A stretch of DNA of 63,541 bases from a virus (IMGVR_UViG_3300034062_004597:1-63541), one strand, 5' to 3'. Shown: positions 1 through 6,787, counted from the first letter of the stretch. Notes: generated by a model from the letters alone, not told the origin. Program-made: numbers and translations.

Positions 1-144
1 CTATTGCTCGTACCAATGGTACTCGTAGCAAGCTGAATCATTTTTTGATTTTGCAGTTGATGGTACTTGTACAGCAGGAAATAGGTTAGCGAAAGCACTG
101 CTGCTGTACAAGCCAAAAATCATTTGTGCTAGTTCTCGTGTCAT
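1..144 (-). CDS. Hypothetical protein, 47 aa
   Basis: A short complete leftward reading frame of 47 codons whose TAG stop is formed by the first three bases of the window. The ATG (144-142) is preceded, 7 nt away, by the hexamer CATAAT (157-152), the leaderless arrangement seen at many starts here, which is the main reason to believe it. The product begins MTRELAQMIFGLYSSSAF and has a Tyr/Trp-rich C terminus. I do not recognise a family. It follows the 239-aa gene in the same direction. Confidence 0.5.
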   Translation of the reverse strand: MTRELAQMIFGLYSSSAFANLFPAVQVPSTAKSKNDSACYEYHWYEQ

Positions 145-151
145 TGTTTTT

Positions 152-157
152 ATTATG
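152..157 (-). promoter_or_regulatory. -10 element of leaderless promoter
   Basis: CATAAT on the minus strand, 7 nt before the ATG at 144. Same geometry as the other leaderless starts in this window. Confidence 0.4.
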
Positions 158-176
158 TCTCACTTTTCGGGAATCT

Positions 177-896
177 TTAGTGAATTTTACCCCAAGCCTC
201 TGCTTCTTCACGCGTCTTGTGGCAATTGCCTACCCCAAGCCATCCATAGTCGGAATTCAGTCCATGCCAAATCATTGAATGTGTGACTTGACTAGCAGAA
301 AGCCACACATAGTAACGCTCACCGTCATTCGGTACCCAAGGTCTACCAGTCTTCCTCGGAATACCAGCAGCTTCACACTTCCCATCACTCCAACTAGCTA
401 CAGTTCGTTCAGCATTGTCAAGTTGTCTTTCCAACCACTCAGGCATAGGCGTAACAGTTGTTTTCTTCAAACAAGAATACCCTAGCTCGGGAGCGTCAAC
501 TCCGTCTGCTGAAACACATGAAATTGCTTCTGCCAAATTTTTCTTCAGCCTACGAGCAAGACTTCCACGACCGTATTGTTCTCGCTGATGTTCGACCAGT
601 CGTTTAATGTCAAATTCGTCAATGCCAGGTTTTGTGTAAAACGATCTGTACGGTGCTTTTAAGAATGGTGTAACCTCTGTAACACTTGCACTGTCAATTG
701 TTACTATCTCATCTTTTTCTCGATCTAAAGCATTTTCGGCATCGAAAACGTTGTACTCTTCCTCAAAAGATTCAGGTACCGAGAATCCGCAGTAGTTCTC
801 ATCACTGTCAAAGTCCTCACCCCTGTTAATCGAAATGGTGCCTCTGACATGCAGATCGAACAGCAAAGCCTTGTCTTCGTTAGTTAGCTGCTCCAC
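177..896 (-). CDS. Hypothetical phage protein, 239 aa
   Basis: GTG start at 896; the frame overlaps the upstream 72-aa gene by 17 nt, so the two are probably co-translated. The first 140 residues are acidic and not recognised. The last 55 residues hold an aromatic/Gly segment (GERYYVWLSASQV, then GLNSDYGWLGVGNCHKTREEAE) resembling a small C-terminal domain frequent in phage proteins, where a Y-Y core is followed by GN.(F/H).T.EEAE. No catalytic motif or membrane segment is visible. Function unknown. Confidence 0.75.
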   Translation of the reverse strand: MEQLTNEDKALLFDLHVRGTISINRGEDFDSDENYCGFSVPESFEEEYNVFDAENALDREKDEIVTIDSASVTEVTPFLKAPYRSFYTKPGIDEFDIKRLVEHQREQYGRGSLARRLKKNLAEAISCVSADGVDAPELGYSCLKKTTVTPMPEWLERQLDNAERTVASWSDGKCEAAGIPRKTGRPWVPNDGERYYVWLSASQVTHSMIWHGLNSDYGWLGVGNCHKTREEAEAWGKIH

Positions 897-1098
897 GTAA
901 CACCTTTATAAAGACCATAACTACAAGTGGCAACCAACCGATTGTTACATATAAAAATGCCAAAATGCTAGCCCAAATGTTAGTTGTCAGGTTAACTTTC
1001 GCCCCGTCCACTTCTACTTGTGGGTTGTAGAACAAAAATCCGTATGTTGCGAGTGCTGCCCCCAACGCTACGTAAATGATTAAAATGTTTTGAATCAT
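880..1098 (-). CDS. Small two-TM membrane protein, 72 aa
   Basis: Begins MIQNILIIYVALGAALATYG, a hydrophobic segment (residues 3-23). A short polar loop and a second hydrophobic stretch (about 42-66, ILAFLYVTIGWLPLVVMVFI) follow, and the protein ends in a Lys/Arg tail. So two membrane passes are predicted with both ends on the same side. The ATG lies 6 nt from a GATAAT hexamer (1110-1105). A holin-like or accessory inner-membrane role is possible, but no lysis cassette is nearby, so I do not assign one. Confidence 0.7.
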   Translation of the reverse strand: MIQNILIIYVALGAALATYGFLFYNPQVEVDGAKVNLTTNIWASILAFLYVTIGWLPLVVMVFIKVLRGAAN

Positions 1099-1104
1099 GT
1101 TTTT

Positions 1105-1110
1105 ATTATC
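1105..1110 (-). promoter_or_regulatory. -10 element of leaderless promoter
   Basis: GATAAT on the minus strand, spaced 6 nt from the ATG at 1098. Confidence 0.45.
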
Positions 1111-1130
1111 CGTGTGTTTCTCAAAAAACT

Positions 1131-1679
1131 TTAGACTAATTCCAAAATTTCTTGCAATGTGTACTTCTTTTGAAGTGCTTTGATACCTCTTTGGTGTCTG
1201 AAGTAAGCTGTGGGCTTTGGGATTTTTAGCCTTTCAGCTATCTCCTCGAACGTTATGTCTTCCTCGTATCGTAACTTGATAATAGCAGCTTGATCATCTG
1301 GCAGCAGTGCCAGTAGTTCTTCTGACAGCCTTTCATCTTTGGATTGCTGGGCTTCAACTTTGCTTTCCAGAAAGTCATAGTAGCTTTCACCGCTAACCTC
1401 ATCGGTACTGGGAATGAAGTTGCATTCCAAAAGTTCCTTAGTCACTTTGTCCTTGGAGATAGCTCTTAGGTAGTCTTTCCAGATGCTGCTCATAATCTGC
1501 TGCTTGCAGTTGTTGATAGCATGTGGTTGAGCAGCAATTTTGTCCCTGTTTTGCCAGACCTTGATCCTGTAATCCTGCATAAAGTCTTCATATTGCTCAT
1601 ACTTCCCAATCACTTTTGATCTGAAGAACTTAGAGGCTGCTTTCTCACAGTAAATCTTGTCGTTAATAACCTTCAACAT
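1131..1679 (-). CDS. ECF-like RNA polymerase sigma factor
   Basis: 182 aa with the two-domain plan of an ECF-type sigma factor. A region-2-like helix set lies at residues 24-75 (YEDFMQDYRIKVWQN and following). A clear region 4 HTH lies at about 122-170: LLPDDQAAIIKLRYEEDITF, then EEIAERLKIPKPTAYFRHQR. Such proteins bind core RNA polymerase and direct it to -10/-35 elements. The start is ATG 1679 with GGGGG just upstream. With the sigma-like gene at 5099-5893, this gives the phage two candidate specificity factors. Known: region 4 contacts the -35 element. Inferred: it controls phage genes rather than host genes. Confidence 0.8.
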   Translation of the reverse strand: MLKVINDKIYCEKAASKFFRSKVIGKYEQYEDFMQDYRIKVWQNRDKIAAQPHAINNCKQQIMSSIWKDYLRAISKDKVTKELLECNFIPSTDEVSGESYYDFLESKVEAQQSKDERLSEELLALLPDDQAAIIKLRYEEDITFEEIAERLKIPKPTAYFRHQRGIKALQKKYTLQEILELV

Positions 1680-1758
1680 CCCCCGAAAGTTTGGAATTTA
1701 CAAAGCAAAGAATTGCAACGATCATAGCAATGACCAGACCAGTAAGGAGTTCAATCAA
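1663..1758 (-). CDS. Putative 31-aa single-TM peptide
   Basis: A 31-codon frame fills the gap between the sigma gene and the 92-aa gene. It starts with TTG (1758), overlaps the upstream stop codon, and has a GGAG Shine-Dalgarno match 7 nt before the start. Residues 4-20 (LLTGLVIAMIVAILCFV) form one uninterrupted hydrophobic helix, followed by a short polar tail. It overlaps the sigma start by 17 nt. The SD and the tight packing support it; its size leaves doubt. Function unknown. Confidence 0.45.
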   Translation of the reverse strand: MIELLTGLVIAMIVAILCFVNSKLSGDVEGY

Positions 1759-2029
1759 GTTTGTTCTCCCGCATATAGGCAATGATCTTCGCCGCCGCAG
1801 CCTCAAATTCGCCTTTAAGTTCTTTACCTGCAGGTAGATGCTGCATCAGCGCACTTTTAACAGCCCAATCGAGTCTATGCCCGTAGTATCCATGCTCTTT
1901 CCATTCAAGAACCTCTGGGCCGTCCTTCTTCTTGACGATTCTTACTACCTCTACTGCGTAGTTGAGTGGATCGGCCTTGACTATTCGTACTTGTCCTTCT
2001 TTTAACTTCGGTGTTGCTTTACTTGCCAT
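1751..2029 (-). CDS. Hypothetical protein, 92 aa
   Basis: The longest open frame starts further upstream, but I place the start at ATG 2029 (MASKATPKLKEGQVRIVK). A CACAAT hexamer lies exactly 6 nt before it, and the extra N-terminal residues would overlap the next gene in another frame. The product is small, Lys-rich and probably soluble, with an Ala/Glu-rich helical C terminus. No family recognised. It lies in the leftward cluster with the Tad2-like and MazG-like genes. Confidence 0.65.
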   Translation of the reverse strand: MASKATPKLKEGQVRIVKADPLNYAVEVVRIVKKKDGPEVLEWKEHGYYGHRLDWAVKSALMQHLPAGKELKGEFEAAAAKIIAYMRENKLD

Positions 2030-2035
2030 GATATT

Positions 2036-2041
2036 ATTGTG
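2036..2041 (-). promoter_or_regulatory. -10 element of leaderless promoter
   Basis: CACAAT on the minus strand, 6 nt upstream of the ATG at 2029. It decides the start of the 92-aa gene. Confidence 0.35.
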
Positions 2042-2060
2042 GTTTGTCAGTTGTAAATCT

Positions 2061-2246
2061 TCAGTGGATTTTCCAAATTGCTTTTTGATCCGTCGGTGTG
2101 GGTCGCCAAACTCGCTGTGAATCTCCTGCGTAGCACAAGATAGTGCCGTCCTTAGCTCGGTACAAGTACAACCCACTTAGCCCTGGATGGGTTACTTTGG
2201 CGTTCTTTTTAGTCTGTAGATGCGCAACTGCCTGACCGTAATCCAT
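2061..2246 (-). CDS. DUF2829 / Tad2-like small protein
   Basis: 61 aa, starting at ATG 2246 that overlaps the stop of the MazG-like gene (TGATG). It has the layout of the DUF2829 family: an N-terminal (M)(D/N)YGQA helix, a Lys-rich beta strand with a Gly (KVTHPGLSGLYLYRA), and a C-terminal W.P...D..A.W-type motif (WRPTPTDQKAIWKI). Known: some DUF2829 proteins are Tad2, which counter Thoeris defence by sequestering cyclic ADP-ribose signal molecules. Inferred: an anti-defence role. The family match rests on short motifs only. Confidence 0.55.
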   Translation of the reverse strand: MDYGQAVAHLQTKKNAKVTHPGLSGLYLYRAKDGTILCYAGDSQRVWRPTPTDQKAIWKIH

Positions 2247-2581
2247 CAATACTTCTTGCCCCCTTCCTTAGCTCGGTTCTCGCGCTTGTGATCTTCCCTG
2301 TGTGCGTTGTACGCCATCTTCTCGGCTACAGCACCTTCCAGATCATAGCCCTTGAGTCCGCAGTAATCGCAGATGCGGATAAAGGCATCAGCAAGTTCAA
2401 CTTCAGCCATCTTTCGGTGTGGTAGCTTGTCGTCCATAAGACCCTTGCGATCCCCTTCCATCGCTTCCGCGATTTCGCTAACCATCAGCATAAAAAATGT
2501 ACCGTCTTCCCTTGGAGTGTCGTGCCAACCAGCATCACGAGCGGCCTTGTGGCAAATGTTTACGTAGTTATTCAATTCCAT
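2246..2581 (-). CDS. MazG-like nucleotide pyrophosphohydrolase
   Basis: 111 aa starting at ATG 2581 (MELNNYVNICHKAARDAGWH). A TAGAAT hexamer 7 nt upstream fixes the start; the open frame extends 10 codons further. MazG-type features are the helix MLMVSEIAEAMEGDRKG (E-I-x-E metal-binding pattern) and AEVELADAFIRICDYCG (E..D motif). Family enzymes hydrolyse (d)NTPs to NMPs plus pyrophosphate, so a role in nucleotide-pool control or lowering of alarmones is likely. It is translationally linked to the Tad2-like gene. Confidence 0.8.
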   Translation of the reverse strand: MELNNYVNICHKAARDAGWHDTPREDGTFFMLMVSEIAEAMEGDRKGLMDDKLPHRKMAEVELADAFIRICDYCGLKGYDLEGAVAEKMAYNAHREDHKRENRAKEGGKKY

Positions 2582-2588
2582 TGTTATT

Positions 2589-2594
2589 ATTCTA
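2589..2594 (-). promoter_or_regulatory. -10 element of leaderless promoter
   Basis: TAGAAT (GGTAGAAT) on the minus strand, 7 nt from the ATG at 2581, divergent from the CATAAT promoter of the rightward gene at 2631. Confidence 0.45.
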
Positions 2595-2618
2595 CCTGAA
2601 TCTTTTTTCAACTTCAGG

Positions 2619-2624
2619 CATAAT
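2619..2624 (+). promoter_or_regulatory. -10 element of leaderless promoter
   Basis: GGCATAAT followed after 6 nt by the GTG start at 2631. This favours the GTG over the ATG two codons later. Confidence 0.45.
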
Positions 2625-2630
2625 ACTAAT

Positions 2631-3032
2631 GTGAGAATGATTACATGGCCCGGAAAATGGTCTGCAGACGATGTTCTGAACCATCCCGATTACTGTTTCC
2701 TGTACGGAGACAACCTGATGCAAGTGGGTTACGCAGGGCAAGCCTGCATTCGAGGGTTACCCAACACCCACGGAATCCCAACAAAGCGAAGACCTGGAAT
2801 GGACGACGCTACCGACTTCTTTTCTGATCGGTACTACGATGTGTGCTGTGCGCACATTCAGCAAGCCTTTGAGGACATTCCTAGAGGCTACCTAGCCTAT
2901 GTGGTATCAGAAGCTGGTCTAGGCACTGGACTGGCACAACTAGAGTCTCGCGCACCAAGAGTTTACGGATTCTTGCAGCAACAACTACTGAAATTTGAGA
3001 TTGAAATTGATGATGAAATTATTAAAGACTGA
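2631..3032 (+). CDS. Conserved phage protein, GDNL/GIPTK family
   Basis: 133 aa, GTG start supported by a leaderless promoter. The motif series YGDNLMQVGYAGQACIRGLP, then N-T-x-GIPTKR, and near the C terminus GLGTGLAQLESRAPRVYGFL, is characteristic of a conserved phage/bacterial family of unknown function (I recall it as DUF7831). The Gly-rich loops recall nucleotide- or ADP-ribose-binding folds, but that is only an impression. It overlaps the start region of the next gene. Confidence 0.7.
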   Translation: MRMITWPGKWSADDVLNHPDYCFLYGDNLMQVGYAGQACIRGLPNTHGIPTKRRPGMDDATDFFSDRYYDVCCAHIQQAFEDIPRGYLAYVVSEAGLGTGLAQLESRAPRVYGFLQQQLLKFEIEIDDEIIKD

Positions 3033-3390
3033 ACGCGAAATGCACCTATTCGTACACGCCTGGATTACGCAGTTTGAGACTGCTCCAGCGTTCTACATGA
3101 CCTGCGTAAATGGAGAAGACAATGATACGCTAACCATGCTGTCACCATCCAACTTCCTAGCTTATGATCAGGTTAGCCTAGCTCCACAGGATCAGTTGGG
3201 CTGTGTGTACACGTCCAAGCCGTTTGAAAGCCTCACAGAGAGCCTGTACAACTTCATCCACACAATGGAAGGCTATGCGTTTTGTATTGATGAGTCTGTT
3301 AAGCTCAACAAGAACTTCACACCAAAGTATACTGAGCTACACTACAGCAAGCCTTTTGCGGAGCTTCACGTTACTGGCATCCACAATTAG
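3010..3390 (+). CDS. Hypothetical protein, about 126 aa
   Basis: Same direction as, and overlapping, the preceding gene. Candidate starts are ATG 3010, 3013 or 3040 (just after the upstream stop); none has a convincing SD. The product is rich in aromatic residues, with segments such as HAWITQFETAPAFYMTC and SLYNFIHTMEGYAFCIDE. No family recognised and no membrane segment. Its 3' end overlaps the convergent 75-aa gene by 20 nt. Confidence 0.6.
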   Translation: MMKLLKTEREMHLFVHAWITQFETAPAFYMTCVNGEDNDTLTMLSPSNFLAYDQVSLAPQDQLGCVYTSKPFESLTESLYNFIHTMEGYAFCIDESVKLNKNFTPKYTELHYSKPFAELHVTGIHN

Positions 3391-3598
3391 CGTCTACCAA
3401 AGCACGGACACTGGTTCTAATCATAGGGCCAGTGTAATTTTTTATCAGGCTTGCGTAATCAACCGTAGCAAGGCTAGGCGATTCTTGCTCTTTCCTGAGA
3501 AGTACGGTTAGGTCTTCATCTACGTCAATAAGCTCGTAGAGTCCCCCACCGTACTTATGGCACCACATGGAGCCTTTTAGTTTAGAAGCGTTCTGCAT
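3371..3598 (-). CDS. Hypothetical protein, 75 aa
   Basis: Leftward, starting at ATG 3598 inside the last codons of the 130-aa gene (17-nt overlap), so the two form one operon. The sequence begins MQNASKLKGSMWCHKYGGG and has a central acidic beta-like stretch (LYELIDVDEDLTVLLRKE). It ends with two Cys close together (NCGCQ). No family recognised. Confidence 0.6.
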   Translation of the reverse strand: MQNASKLKGSMWCHKYGGGLYELIDVDEDLTVLLRKEQESPSLATVDYASLIKNYTGPMIRTSVRALVDANCGCQ

Positions 3599-3974
3599 CG
3601 CGTACCACTAATGTGTAACTTCCACGGTACTTCAGGAAGTCACTAGCGTTGTGCATACCAAATTCCTCATCTGGCACTAAGTTAGCACCTTCAAACTTAT
3701 TGAACACAACGATGTCTTCGTCAAAAGCCTCACCAGACACCGTGATTACCTTTGGTTTACCCTCGTCATCGAGAAAAGCGACAAATTCATTCTCCAATGT
3801 TCCGATGACACCAGCATTTTCCCTCACTACTGTAAAACTTGTCAGGTATCCGTCTTCGATTAGTGCAACTTTTTGCTCCAAATCAATACTTACAACGCGA
3901 TCAGTGACTCGCTGCCCTCGATACAATACTTCGTAGTTCTCTGCGTTTGGTGTGTTTTCGTCTAAAATGTACAT
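3582..3974 (-). CDS. Hypothetical protein, 130 aa
   Basis: First gene of a two-gene leftward operon. The ATG at 3974 is 7 nt from a strong extended -10 (TGTGGTATACT). The protein is acidic and probably mostly beta strand (for example VVSIDLEQKVALIEDGYLTS), without Cys clusters or membrane segments. Function unknown. Confidence 0.7.
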   Translation of the reverse strand: MYILDENTPNAENYEVLYRGQRVTDRVVSIDLEQKVALIEDGYLTSFTVVRENAGVIGTLENEFVAFLDDEGKPKVITVSGEAFDEDIVVFNKFEGANLVPDEEFGMHNASDFLKYRGSYTLVVRDAERF

Positions 3975-3981
3975 TATTATA

Positions 3982-3987
3982 AGTATA
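3982..3987 (-). promoter_or_regulatory. Extended -10 of leaderless promoter
   Basis: TATACT preceded by TGTGG on the minus strand, 7 nt before the ATG at 3974. It is back-to-back with the TACAAT promoter that serves the rightward ATPase gene. Confidence 0.55.
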
Positions 3988-4011
3988 CCACACCAAAAAT
4001 TTGAACTAGGC

Positions 4012-4027
4012 TACGGTACAATTAACT
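4012..4027 (+). promoter_or_regulatory. Repeated promoter motif TACGGTACAATTAACT
   Basis: The 16-mer TACGGTACAATTAACT holds a -10-like TACAAT (4017-4022) upstream of the ATPase gene start at 4045. The identical 16-mer recurs at 5722-5737 inside the sigma-like gene. Confidence 0.5.
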
Positions 4028-4044
4028 TGTACGGATATAACATC

Positions 4045-5214
4045 ATGTTTAGAAAATCAGTGTCCGAAAAAGATCGCGCTTTAGCCGTTCTGCCAAGAAA
4101 AATACGTAACTTTGTCAAAAGCATTGAAGGCTATGACACCTTGACCGAAATCGTAATCGACCTGGGAAGGCCAGCGGTTGCAAGATACTATCACGACGGT
4201 CAAGCATACACCCCCGAACTCCAACCAGATCACACAGTCACGAAACGTGACATAAACCATGTGATGCGTAGAGTATCGAAGGTCTATGACAACAACAGAG
4301 CAGGTATTTACGGTACACTACACCGAGTTGCGGTTCTGCGTGATAGATCAGGCACTGTAACAGGAATCACCATTCGTATTGCTAGGCACATCGAAGACGT
4401 TTTGGTTACAATCCAAGACATCATTGCCGAAGGCAAAAGCATCCTTCTCGTCGGCCCTCCAGGTACGGGTAAAACCTCTAAGCTGCGAAGCGCATGTAAT
4501 CTTCTAGCAAACACATACGATAAGCGTGTGATGATCGTGGACACCTCTAACGAAATTGCAGGTGACTTGGAATCTCCACACTATTCTGTCGGTATGTCCC
4601 GAAGAATCATGGTGCCTCGCAAAGAGAAGCAAGCTGACGTTATGATCGAAGCTATCGAGAACCACACACCAGAAGTGATTGTCATTGACGAAATCAGCTT
4701 GGAGCAAGAAGCTAGAGCAGCCCTTACGTGCGCTGAGCGAGGCGTACAGCTACTTGCGACTGTCCACGGCAATAATCTTGACTCCCTGCTCTACAACTTC
4801 CCTGTGAACATCCTGCTTGGCGGAATTGACACGGTTACTTTGTCTGACGCAGAATCGAAACGACGAGGCACTTCTAAGACTGTACCTGAACGAAAGGTCA
4901 AGGCTGTGTTCGACGTGCTGGTTGAGTTGCAAGACTTTGACCAGGTTGCGATCTACCACAAGCTCGAAGAATGCGTGGACGCCAAGCTACGAGGTCAGAA
5001 GGTTTTGCCTGAAATTCGCCGTAGCGACAAGAAAGGCGGGTACTTGTCAATCCAAAAATTTGACATAAAAGAAGCGTCTGTGCCTAAAGATACGGAAAAT
5101 GAACGTCATACTTATAACAGACATGACGAAATGTATCAAGAAAAAAACCAGTACGGCAGGCGAACGGACTCAGAGGCTAGCAGAAAGGGCCGTAACAACA
5201 AAAGACGCCGATGA
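4045..5214 (+). CDS. Ycf45/SpoIIIAA-like AAA ATPase
   Basis: 389 aa from ATG 4045. Order: an N-terminal domain (LPRKIRNFVKSIEGYDTLTE with IDLGRPAVAR), then the R-x-G-I-x-x-T-L-H-R segment (NRAGIYGTLHRVAVLRDRSG). Walker A (GPPGTGKTS) follows, then the diagnostic VIVDTSNEIAGDLESPH, Walker B (VIVIDEISLEQEA), the sensor AERGVQLLATVHGNN, and LGGIDTVTLSDAESKRRGTS. This series matches the Ycf45/SpoIIIAA group of secretion-type AAA ATPases, often with an R3H nucleic-acid domain; here the C terminus is instead a basic tail ending RNNKRRR. The DNA or RNA substrate is unknown. An upstream in-frame extension exists but is less likely than the ATG behind the TACAAT box. Confidence 0.85.
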   Translation: MFRKSVSEKDRALAVLPRKIRNFVKSIEGYDTLTEIVIDLGRPAVARYYHDGQAYTPELQPDHTVTKRDINHVMRRVSKVYDNNRAGIYGTLHRVAVLRDRSGTVTGITIRIARHIEDVLVTIQDIIAEGKSILLVGPPGTGKTSKLRSACNLLANTYDKRVMIVDTSNEIAGDLESPHYSVGMSRRIMVPRKEKQADVMIEAIENHTPEVIVIDEISLEQEARAALTCAERGVQLLATVHGNNLDSLLYNFPVNILLGGIDTVTLSDAESKRRGTSKTVPERKVKAVFDVLVELQDFDQVAIYHKLEECVDAKLRGQKVLPEIRRSDKKGGYLSIQKFDIKEASVPKDTENERHTYNRHDEMYQEKNQYGRRTDSEASRKGRNNKRRR

Positions 5215-5893
5215 CATCGAGGCACTAAGACAGTCATTCCTAGGGGTTATCAAAACACATGCGGCAAGGTTTGTCGGTAAATCCGAAATGGACGACATCC
5301 TTGCCGCTGGTAATGAAGGATTTATGGTTGCGTTCAACAAGTATGATAAGAGCCGAAGTAACTTCACGACGATGGCGAATAACTGGATCAAGAAGTACAT
5401 GCGCAACGAAGCGATCAATCGTTCTTACTTGATCAAACACCCAGTCGGTATTCTTGATAGAAAATCGAGAGTCATCAGAGCAATCGCAGAATCTAAGCAG
5501 AAGTTTGGTCATGTGGATCAAGCATTTGTGATGGAGACATCTGATGTTCGTGTATGGGAAACCTGTATGGAGCTTGTTGACTTTCAATTCATGGATGTAA
5601 TCTCATTACAATACGGAATGAAAGCAATCCCAGAGAAAGCAGCTACTAACTCTGTACTTGAAAAATCACCACACATGCAACAGAGTGTGGTTATCGACGA
5701 AATTAACAAATACGCTCAGTATACGGTACAATTAACTATGTTGGACGATAGTTTACCTGAAGAATATGTGTCTGTTTTACAAGACATCGAGAATGGCATG
5801 TCCATTAAGGGAATTGCTCGTAAGTATAGTCTTACCGAAAACAAGGCCGCTGAACTTGTAGAAGGAGTTAAAGAAATTGAAGACAATCGCTAA
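5099..5893 (+). CDS. Sigma-70 family-like factor
   Basis: 264 aa. Residues about 40-115 form sigma region 2: LRQSFLGVIKTHAARFVG, then DDILAAGNEGFMVAFNKYD, F-T-T-M-A-N-N-W-I-K-K and MRNEAINRSYLIKHP (core binding and -10 recognition). A middle region of about 90 residues is not recognised. The C terminus (YVSVLQDIENGMSIKGIARK plus YSLTENKAAELVEGV) looks like a region 4 HTH. The start (ATG 5099 or 5123) overlaps the ATPase gene by about 100 nt. Inferred role: redirecting RNA polymerase to phage promoters. Confidence 0.75.
   Translation: MNVILITDMTKCIKKKTSTAGERTQRLAERAVTTKDADDIEALRQSFLGVIKTHAARFVGKSEMDDILAAGNEGFMVAFNKYDKSRSNFTTMANNWIKKYMRNEAINRSYLIKHPVGILDRKSRVIRAIAESKQKFGHVDQAFVMETSDVRVWETCMELVDFQFMDVISLQYGMKAIPEKAATNSVLEKSPHMQQSVVIDEINKYAQYTVQLTMLDDSLPEEYVSVLQDIENGMSIKGIARKYSLTENKAAELVEGVKEIEDNR
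5722..5737 (+). promoter_or_regulatory. Intragenic copy of TACGGTACAATTAACT
   Basis: Exact repeat of the motif at 4012-4027. TACAAT (5727-5732) lies 5 nt before an in-frame ATG at 5738 within the sigma-like gene, so a leaderless mRNA could encode only its last 51 residues (the HTH). Confidence 0.35.
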
Positions 5894-6191
5894 TTTGATG
5901 GATGGAATCGTTCGTGGATACCCATATAGCTTTCGAGTTAAGCTAACACCCGCTGTTTCCTACACCTCATGCACGATCAACATTCGTAAGCCAATCAACG
6001 ACAACATTGTGACCGTTACGGCTACAAGTATTGCTGACGGATACGCAAACTTCACTTTGTCAGGCGTAAATACGGCCCTGCTTGTCGAAACAGAGCCATA
6101 CTTCACTTACTTTGTGCTTGCTACGAGAACAGACACTTCGCTCGAACCCATCATAAGCAATGGGATTCTTTTCGCGCTAAACCCAGCTTAG
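5877..6191 (+). CDS. Hypothetical beta-rich protein, 104 aa
   Basis: I choose TTG 5877 because AAGGAG lies about 9 nt upstream; an ATG 21 nt later lacks an SD. The product is Thr/Ser-rich with alternating strands (VTVTATSIADGYANFTLSGV) and looks like a small Ig- or fibre-type beta domain. It overlaps the sigma-like gene by 17 nt and the convergent kinase gene by 41 nt. Role unknown. Confidence 0.6.
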   Translation: MKTIANLMDGIVRGYPYSFRVKLTPAVSYTSCTINIRKPINDNIVTVTATSIADGYANFTLSGVNTALLVETEPYFTYFVLATRTDTSLEPIISNGILFALNPA

Positions 6192-6786
6192 TAGCTGTAG
6201 CGTCCCACGAAGTTTTGCTGATTCTTTCCAGCATATCCAAACCAGAACTTCGGTCATTGTGGATAAACCAATCAACCAGATTTTCTGGAATACCTTGCTC
6301 AGAGCTATGCTGCTGAGCAACGGTGCTTATGGTATTCAGTATTGGGTCGGTACCGATCATCTGCACAATCACACCGCCATTGTCAATGATCCATTGAGCC
6401 TCGAAGTCATATCGTACGTCAGGCACAATGATAACCTTGTGGCTTAGGATTCCAAGGTCTTCTGTTGGGTAAGTACATTCCTTCGTCATGTTCTCTACCC
6501 AATAAGTTTGCCAACCACCGAGCAATGGTTCTTTGTACAGATCACCTACCGTAATCATCAGAGGTCGAAGAATTTCCTTGATTTCATCTCCACGCTCCGG
6601 TGCCAGACCGTAGAAGTAATCGAGAGGGAATCCTGTCATCTCTGCGCATTTCTGTTTGAGATAGTCAGCAAAAGCCTTAATCTCAACCATGCAACTGTAG
6701 TTCTGCTCAAGATAAACTTTCGTCAAATCGGCATACGTGTTCTTTCCACTACGGGCTTTACCCGCTACTCCAATGTATTTAATCAT
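6151..6786 (-). CDS. Deoxynucleoside monophosphate kinase
   Basis: 211 aa, starting MIKYIGVAGKARSGKNTYAD at ATG 6786, one base after the ThyX stop. The P-loop GKARSGKN with the Lys-Asn ending is typical of phage dNMP kinases (T4 gp1-like). A central segment (ILRPLMITVGDLYKEPLLGG) and VIIVPDVRYDFEAQWI (Walker B/LID-type D-x-R) support the call. Such enzymes phosphorylate dTMP, dGMP and modified dCMP. Directly downstream of thyX, it would convert the dTMP made by ThyX to dTDP. Confidence 0.82.
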   Translation of the reverse strand: MIKYIGVAGKARSGKNTYADLTKVYLEQNYSCMVEIKAFADYLKQKCAEMTGFPLDYFYGLAPERGDEIKEILRPLMITVGDLYKEPLLGGWQTYWVENMTKECTYPTEDLGILSHKVIIVPDVRYDFEAQWIIDNGGVIVQMIGTDPILNTISTVAQQHSSEQGIPENLVDWFIHNDRSSGLDMLERISKTSWDATATKLGLARKESHCL

Positions 6787-6787
6787 T

